Below, piece by piece: positions 59,712-64,000 of a stretch of DNA of 64,000 bases. The stretch is from Anaerocolumna chitinilytica (GTDB lineage Bacteria; Bacillota; Clostridia; Lachnospirales; Lachnospiraceae), in assembly GCF_014218355.1 (NCBI RefSeq), contig NZ_AP023368.1:186001-250000 (forward strand). Reading direction: 5' to 3'. The stretch's first letter is position 1. Each line of letters starts with the position of its first letter. The position numbers and the translations under genes are program-made. The notes under the pieces are model-generated. The model made no database searches and was not told the DNA's origin. It saw nothing but the letters and a program-made list of their open reading frames with translations.

Positions 59712-61130
59712 TTAAAGCTGTGCGGAAATTGCACAGAATACCATAGCTAAAATTGTGATAACGATAAAGAATTTCCAGATTGTTTTCCACCATTGTCCAA
59801 AGGTAATCTTACAAACTGCAAGTCCGGCTACGGTCATACCTGCGGTGGGGCTGATCATATTCGTCAGCTGATTTGCAAATTGCATAACTGTGACACTTGC
59901 TTCCGGATTAACTCCCTGTAAGTCGCATAGCGGAGCCATAATAGGCATGGTAAGGGAAGCTAGGGCAGAAGAGGAAGGTACCAGGATAGAAAGCAGGGAC
60001 TGTACCAGATACATAACTGTTGTAAATGCCACGCTGCCGATATTGGCAAGGCTGTTGGATAAAGTGTTTAATATGGTATCAATAATCATTCCGCCTTCAG
60101 CAACTACTAAGATACCACGGCAGACACCAACTACTACGGCAGCAAATGCCAGATCCTTGACTCCAGTTACAAATTCTTCGGCTATTTCTTTTTCTTTCAG
60201 ACCGCCTGCAATACCCATTAAGATACCCATGATTAGGAATATGGCAGATATTTCATCCATGTACCAGTGGTATTTTAAGATGCCGAACACAATTGTACCC
60301 ATGCCAAGAGCAAAAATGCCAAGTACTAATTTGTGACGGAGGGAAAATTCTGTGTTCTCTTCATCCATTGCAAATTCCTGTTTCTTAAGCAGATCATCTT
60401 TGTAGGTAATGGAACTGGTCGGATTCTTATGGACCTTTGATGCATAGCGCATAACAAAGATAATGGAGATGGTCATCATGATAATCCACCAGATAAAGCG
60501 GTAGATTAGCTGAGGATTTCCCTGAATTCCTGCAACTCCCTGAGCAATAAGTACGTTAAAGGGATTGGTGGTGGAAGCTGCATAACCGATCTGGGGTCCT
60601 AAAAATACGACCATAAAGGTGGTCATGGAATCATAACCCATTGCAAAGAATATGGGAATGAGCATAATGTAAAATGGAATGACTTCTTCCGACATGCCAA
60701 ATGTAGTTCCGCCGATACCAAACAGTAGCATCAATATCGGGATGAGCAATACCTCTTTTCCCTGAAGTTTTCTGATTACTCTGCGGATTCCCATATTCAT
60801 GGCATTGGTCTTTGTCAGAATCTGAAAGGTTCCGCCAATTAAAAGAATAAAGGCTACCACATCGGCAGCTGCCTGAATCCCCCTGGTAGGTGCCATCAGA
60901 ATTTCTAACAACCCCTGACGCAGATCAGCTCCGTCGTTACTCACTTTTTCAATTACTTTATAGGTTCCGGAAATTGCTACTTCCCTTTCGCCTGCCGGCG
61001 TATCGATTAATTGTCTTTGAAACTGTCCGCTTGGTAAGATCCAAGTCATTATTGCAAATACAACAATTAATACAAATGCTAAGGTATAAACATGGGGCAA
61101 AGCGATTTTAAATCTTTTCTTTTCAGTCAT
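59712..61130 (-). CDS. YfcC-family membrane carrier
   Basis: This 472-aa secondary transporter has 11-12 TM helices. YfcC family hallmarks are ALPHVYTLAFVLIVVFAIMTWILPSGQF at the start, LIGGTFQILTKTNAM, FGMSEEVIPFYIMLIPIF and the ending MISPTAGMTVAGLAVCKITFGQWWK. YfcC proteins carry amino acids, dipeptides or C4-dicarboxylates in exchange or symport, so in this operon it should import the amino-sugar conjugate. Most known fructoselysine-type operons use PTS, ABC or APC-type transporters instead. The ATG at 61130 (after GGAGAGAGG) is preferred to the upstream TTG. Confidence 0.9.
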   Translation of the reverse strand: MTEKKRFKIALPHVYTLAFVLIVVFAIMTWILPSGQFQRQLIDTPAGEREVAISGTYKVIEKVSNDGADLRQGLLEILMAPTRGIQAAADVVAFILLIGGTFQILTKTNAMNMGIRRVIRKLQGKEVLLIPILMLLFGIGGTTFGMSEEVIPFYIMLIPIFFAMGYDSMTTFMVVFLGPQIGYAASTTNPFNVLIAQGVAGIQGNPQLIYRFIWWIIMMTISIIFVMRYASKVHKNPTSSITYKDDLLKKQEFAMDEENTEFSLRHKLVLGIFALGMGTIVFGILKYHWYMDEISAIFLIMGILMGIAGGLKEKEIAEEFVTGVKDLAFAAVVVGVCRGILVVAEGGMIIDTILNTLSNSLANIGSVAFTTVMYLVQSLLSILVPSSSALASLTMPIMAPLCDLQGVNPEASVTVMQFANQLTNMISPTAGMTVAGLAVCKITFGQWWKTIWKFFIVITILAMVFCAISAQL

Positions 61131-61156
61131 AATCGTACCTCTCTCCAATACAGTTT

Positions 61157-61990
61157 TTATCTAATAAATGGTTCATAAGCTGCCATATTTCGCATATCAT
61201 GGGAATCCGGCTTTTCAAAATAATCAAAATCCGTAATTTCCTGTCCTAAGTAACCTTTATACCCTCTCTGATCAAGTACTTTTAACCAGCTCTCTAAATC
61301 ATGATTTCCGTCTCCCCAGATAAGATGTCCATATGGATTTCCATCAATAAAATGCATATGTATGATGTCTTCTCCAAAAACATCAAACCATTCCTCCAAG
61401 GTTTCTCCTGCAACCCCCATTGCAGTGGTATCAATCATTACTTTTAAATGAGGATGATTGATTTCATCGAACATCCTTTTTGTATTGCCAAGCGTCGTTA
61501 CCAGTTGAGACTCCTGTGGCCTTAAAGATTCCATCGCAAGGCAGATGCCTTCTTTTTTAGCTTCTTCCGCCAGCCTCGCAAGCATATTGGCAGAACGTTT
61601 CCAGGCTTCCTCCCTGTCCTCGTTCCAATACCCCCAACCGGAATTGATTGCCATGATCTTGCAGCCAAGCTCTGCTCCTGCTTTTAATCCATTCTTAAAA
61701 TACTGAAAGCTTTTCTCATAGATTTCAGGTACTTGAGCTGCAAACTGATATTGATAGGTACAGTTCTCCGGCGTGATGATTCTTGCCGTAAGCCCGCGAG
61801 ATTCAATTTTATGCCTTATTTCCCTGCAGTCAGAATAGGTCATGGAATCCAGAAAGAAGTGGGGAGCTCCGGGCCATAATTCGATAGTCTTTACTCCTAA
61901 TGCCGCCTGGGTATCTAAAAAATATTCCAAAGAATAATAGAGATAATGAATATTCATGGCAGCTATCTGTTCTCTGTCAATTAGTTTCAT
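61157..61990 (-). CDS. Sugar-phosphate isomerase/epimerase (FrlC-like)
   Basis: This 277-aa TIM-barrel protein of the AP-endonuclease-2 superfamily reads LGVKTIELWPGAPHFF, IITPENCTYQYQFA, MAINSGWGYW, with catalytic/metal residues in ICLAMESLRPQES (Glu), VMIDTTAMGVAG (Asp), HMHFIDGNPYGHLIWGDGNHD (His/Asp) and YLGQEITDFDYF (Glu). FrlC interconverts fructoselysine and psicoselysine at C3, which fits the operon. AAGGAGG precedes the ATG. The substrate could equally be another keto-sugar. Confidence 0.85.
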   Translation of the reverse strand: MKLIDREQIAAMNIHYLYYSLEYFLDTQAALGVKTIELWPGAPHFFLDSMTYSDCREIRHKIESRGLTARIITPENCTYQYQFAAQVPEIYEKSFQYFKNGLKAGAELGCKIMAINSGWGYWNEDREEAWKRSANMLARLAEEAKKEGICLAMESLRPQESQLVTTLGNTKRMFDEINHPHLKVMIDTTAMGVAGETLEEWFDVFGEDIIHMHFIDGNPYGHLIWGDGNHDLESWLKVLDQRGYKGYLGQEITDFDYFEKPDSHDMRNMAAYEPFIR

Positions 61991-62008
61991 TTCTTTTCCT
62001 CCTTTATT

Positions 62009-63574
62009 TTAATTAGCAGACTCTTTCTCGTATACGATACGTCCATCAACGATTGTCATGGATACCTTGACATCCCGCACTTGTTCCATAGGAACTTGAA
62101 ATACATTATGATCCAGTACGGTAATATCTGCGATTTTTCCTTCTTCCAGGGTCCCATATTTTACTTCCATTTCGAGATTTTTCTGACCGCCTAAAGTCCA
62201 GGCTTTCAATATTTCAGCAATGGTTATGGTATTATGTTTGTTAAATGGTTCCCCTCCCTCCGGAAAATATCCACCGCATCCATGATAGATGGATTCCGGA
62301 ATATCTGTTATCATAAGGGGCAGGTCCGTGGCTCCGGATAGTACGACTCCGCTGTCTATCATTTTTCTCCGGTTCCAGTAATACTGTCCTCGTTCCTTAC
62401 CAATGGTTTTAAGGATTGCCGCCTTGACTTCATCACCGGGATCTAATGACATAATCTGAAAATAGATTTCTCCTATTACCCCCAGTTCTCCCATACGCTC
62501 TAAATCTTTTGGAGCTGTAAACTCCATGTCTGTAATTGCATGCCTGTTTACTACTTTATTATTTTCTTTTTTGCACTTATCAAAAATATCCAATACCTTA
62601 TGAACTGCACCATCCCCCTGGGCATGGAGGGAATATCGGAAGCTATTTTGATCTGCCAGGAGAACTTCCTTCTCGATCCCCTCATAGTCAATATGGATTG
62701 AGCAGCAGGAATCAGTTCCTTCATAGGGTTTTAACAAGTCTCCCTTTTTACTTGCTACGGTTCCGTCCGTCATCCGGTTATAGCCTGAAAATCGGACAAA
62801 GTCGCCGGTAAACTTTTCTCTCATTCGTTTTCCGTGTTCAATATTAATTCCTTCCCCAACGGGCTGTGACATAAAAAATATTCGCAGGGTTAATTCTTTG
62901 TTTTCCTCTTTTTCTTTTAAGAACGAATCAAAACCATAGAAATCATCAAATCCCATTTCCTTAACAGTGGTAACACCTCTGCTGTTTAATAATTTCATAT
63001 AATCCTTGAATTCTTTTTCAATAAAAGTTCTGTCATTTAAATACTCCCGCATGATTCTGTAATATGCCTCCGGATAACAGGTAAAAGATGTAAATCCGTA
63101 AGCATCCTTTGCGGCTTGGTTCATGATACAGGAGCTTCTGTCAGCTGAAAATAATATAACGGGTCTCTCCGGATAGTTCTGATTTAATAGCTCCTCCAGG
63201 CCTTTTGCCGGAAACTTCTTTACATCCCATCCATGGCCGTAAATAGTCTGCACTTCCTTAAGTGTTCTTTCATATTCTTTCATCTTTTGAAGGCACTTCT
63301 CTTCTGAATCGACCTCTGAAAGGTTCATTCCAATATGGTAGATGGCATATCCGGTAAAAAAGGTATGTACATCTACAAAACCCGGTGTTATAAGCTGGTC
63401 CTTCAAATCCAAGACCTTCGTATTTTCTCCAATTAATTCTTTGTAAGAGTCATCCCTTCCTACTTTAACGATTGTGTTACCGGAAACAGCGATGTAGCCT
63501 TTTTCAGGTTCTTCATTTATACCTGTGAAAATGTAATTGGAGCGCAAGATTAAATCAATATTAATATTGCACAT
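62009..63574 (-). CDS. YtcJ-like amidohydrolase with an altered metal motif
   Basis: This 521-aa amidohydrolase-3 type protein has an N-terminal beta-sandwich half (IFTGINEEPEKGYIAVSGNTIVKVG), then the barrel with GFVDVHTFFTGY, KGLEELLNQNYPERPVILFSADRSSCIMN, YSLHAQGDGAVHKVLDIF (with His) and NRHAITDMEF. It ends VLSGATDLPLMITDIPES and GTLEEGKIADITVLDHN. The family normally has GF.D.H.H; here the second His is replaced (HTF), so one metal ligand is missing. It is the first gene of the operon and probably cleaves an N-acyl or amide bond or has shifted activity. GGGAGGG precedes the ATG. Confidence 0.83.
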   Translation of the reverse strand: MCNINIDLILRSNYIFTGINEEPEKGYIAVSGNTIVKVGRDDSYKELIGENTKVLDLKDQLITPGFVDVHTFFTGYAIYHIGMNLSEVDSEEKCLQKMKEYERTLKEVQTIYGHGWDVKKFPAKGLEELLNQNYPERPVILFSADRSSCIMNQAAKDAYGFTSFTCYPEAYYRIMREYLNDRTFIEKEFKDYMKLLNSRGVTTVKEMGFDDFYGFDSFLKEKEENKELTLRIFFMSQPVGEGINIEHGKRMREKFTGDFVRFSGYNRMTDGTVASKKGDLLKPYEGTDSCCSIHIDYEGIEKEVLLADQNSFRYSLHAQGDGAVHKVLDIFDKCKKENNKVVNRHAITDMEFTAPKDLERMGELGVIGEIYFQIMSLDPGDEVKAAILKTIGKERGQYYWNRRKMIDSGVVLSGATDLPLMITDIPESIYHGCGGYFPEGGEPFNKHNTITIAEILKAWTLGGQKNLEMEVKYGTLEEGKIADITVLDHNVFQVPMEQVRDVKVSMTIVDGRIVYEKESAN

Positions 63575-63623
63575 TTTTTAATACCCTCCCATTTCGTTTT
63601 TGCGTATTTTCACTATATCATAT

Positions 63624-63743
63624 TATAACGTTATATACAATTATAAATTTTGAAATTCTTATCTTTTGTCATTTGTTATTATTATGAGTTGAAATTTTGT
63701 GCACAATGTACAAATAATAGCCAAAATTATACAAATAATTGGC
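63624..63743. promoter_or_regulatory. Candidate operators between the operon and the GntR gene
   Basis: A perfect 12-bp palindrome TATAACGTTATA (63624-63635) lies where the minus-strand operon promoter would be (rc shows a TATAAT-like -10 there). A second inverted repeat (63720-63743, GCCAA...TTGGC with ATTAT/ATAAT inside) lies closer to the GntR gene. GntR dimers bind such symmetric AT-rich sites, so either may be the operator. Confidence 0.45.
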
Positions 63744-63759
63744 CTTTGGCAGAATAAGC

Positions 63760-63788
63760 TTGTTATTCCCCGCCAACTATAGTATAGT
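63760..63788 (+). promoter_or_regulatory. Promoter of the GntR gene
   Basis: TTGTTA (63760-63765), 17 bp, then TATAGT (63783-63788), 35 bp before the ATG and just upstream of AAAGGAG (63809-63815). Confidence 0.55.
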
Positions 63789-63823
63789 GAACTTAGATAA
63801 ATCTTTACAAAGGAGTTACAACT

Positions 63824-64000
63824 ATGAAATTAAATCCTGATAATGCGATTCCTTTATACCTGCAACTAAAGGAAGAAATTAAAAATGCTATTAAAACAGG
63901 TGAATTGCATTATGGAGAAAAGATTCCTACCGAGACAGAAATCAGCGAACAATATAACGTAAGCCGTATTACGGTGCGCCGTGCTATAGAAGAACTTTCA
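63824..64000 (+). CDS. GntR-family transcriptional regulator, N-terminal part (cut by window edge)
   Basis: The 59 codons present form a GntR winged helix: MKLNPDNAIPLYLQLKEEIK, then a segment with KTGELHYGEKIPTETEISEQ and VSRITVRRAIEELS. The PLYLQLKEEI and PTETEIS motifs and the following recognition helix point to the HutC/FadR-like GntR group with a UTRA-type sensor expected downstream. It is divergent from the amadori-type operon (63574 to 55720), which it most likely represses until the substrate or a phosphorylated intermediate binds. Confidence 0.88.
   Translation, partial: MKLNPDNAIPLYLQLKEEIKNAIKTGELHYGEKIPTETEISEQYNVSRITVRRAIEELS

Overview
The window reads as a low-GC, plant-polysaccharide-degrading anaerobe of the Clostridia, most likely a Lachnospiraceae member (Anaerocolumna/Lachnoclostridium-like). 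This rests on the gene content: a GH74-X2-CBM3 xyloglucanase, a secreted GH16 with C-terminal carbohydrate-binding modules, GH95 enzymes, YesM/YesN and AraC-type sugar sensors, and ABC sugar importers without dedicated ATPases. Strong AGGAGG ribosome sites and AGA-rich arginine usage fit the same group. The species call is an inference.

Layout. (1) 1-3.1 kb: the 3' part of valS, a long palindromic repeat, and a flavin-reductase gene divergent from an HxlR regulator. (2) 3.1-9.1 kb: a YesN/YesM two-component system divergent from an ABC importer (two permeases, then the binding protein). (3) 9.1-12.9 kb: a secreted WG-repeat protein and a MidA-like methyltransferase with TPRs. (4) 13-27.4 kb: a membrane AraC sensor divergent from an Lpl-type importer operon. 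The operon continues into a divergent GH95-like enzyme, a double-thioredoxin/DsbD fusion, a 110-aa unknown, an SGNH esterase and a GH95 alpha-L-fucosidase. A triplicated 67-bp repeat carrying copies of the ribosome site sits before the first glycosidase. (5) 27.4-35.7 kb: a second copy of the palindromic repeat, the GH74 xyloglucanase, an XRE regulator, an AraC regulator and the GH16 enzyme. Regions 4 and 5 could together degrade fucosylated, O-acetylated xyloglucan and related beta-glucans.

(6) 35.9-48.4 kb: eighteen small, mostly unrelated accessory genes, all on the + strand, nearly all with their own strong ribosome site (HAD, DinB, SdpI, two nucleotidyltransferases, C39-like, GyrI-like, VOC, ASCH-like plus DUF5131, GNAT and several unknowns). 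(7) 48.6-51 kb: a MerR regulator divergent from a DHA2 drug-efflux gene whose arginine codon use is foreign to its neighbours. (8) 51-54.7 kb: two nested, integrase-less 1.7 and 1.9 kb segments inserted at the 3' end of a tRNA-Gly(CCC) gene. Each is bounded by a 19-bp copy of the tRNA 3' end; they share left-end sequence and a right-end hairpin. I regard this as the most novel structure in the window.

(9) 54.9-64 kb: a niacin-type ECF S component, then a long minus-strand operon resembling Amadori-product (fructoselysine-like) catabolism. It encodes a YtcJ-like amidohydrolase, an FrlC-like epimerase, a YfcC carrier, an FrlB-like SIS deglycase, two PfkB kinases, an amidohydrolase and a YjbQ protein. 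A divergent GntR regulator is cut by the right edge.

Limits: family names come from reading motifs by eye. No database search or structure prediction was run.
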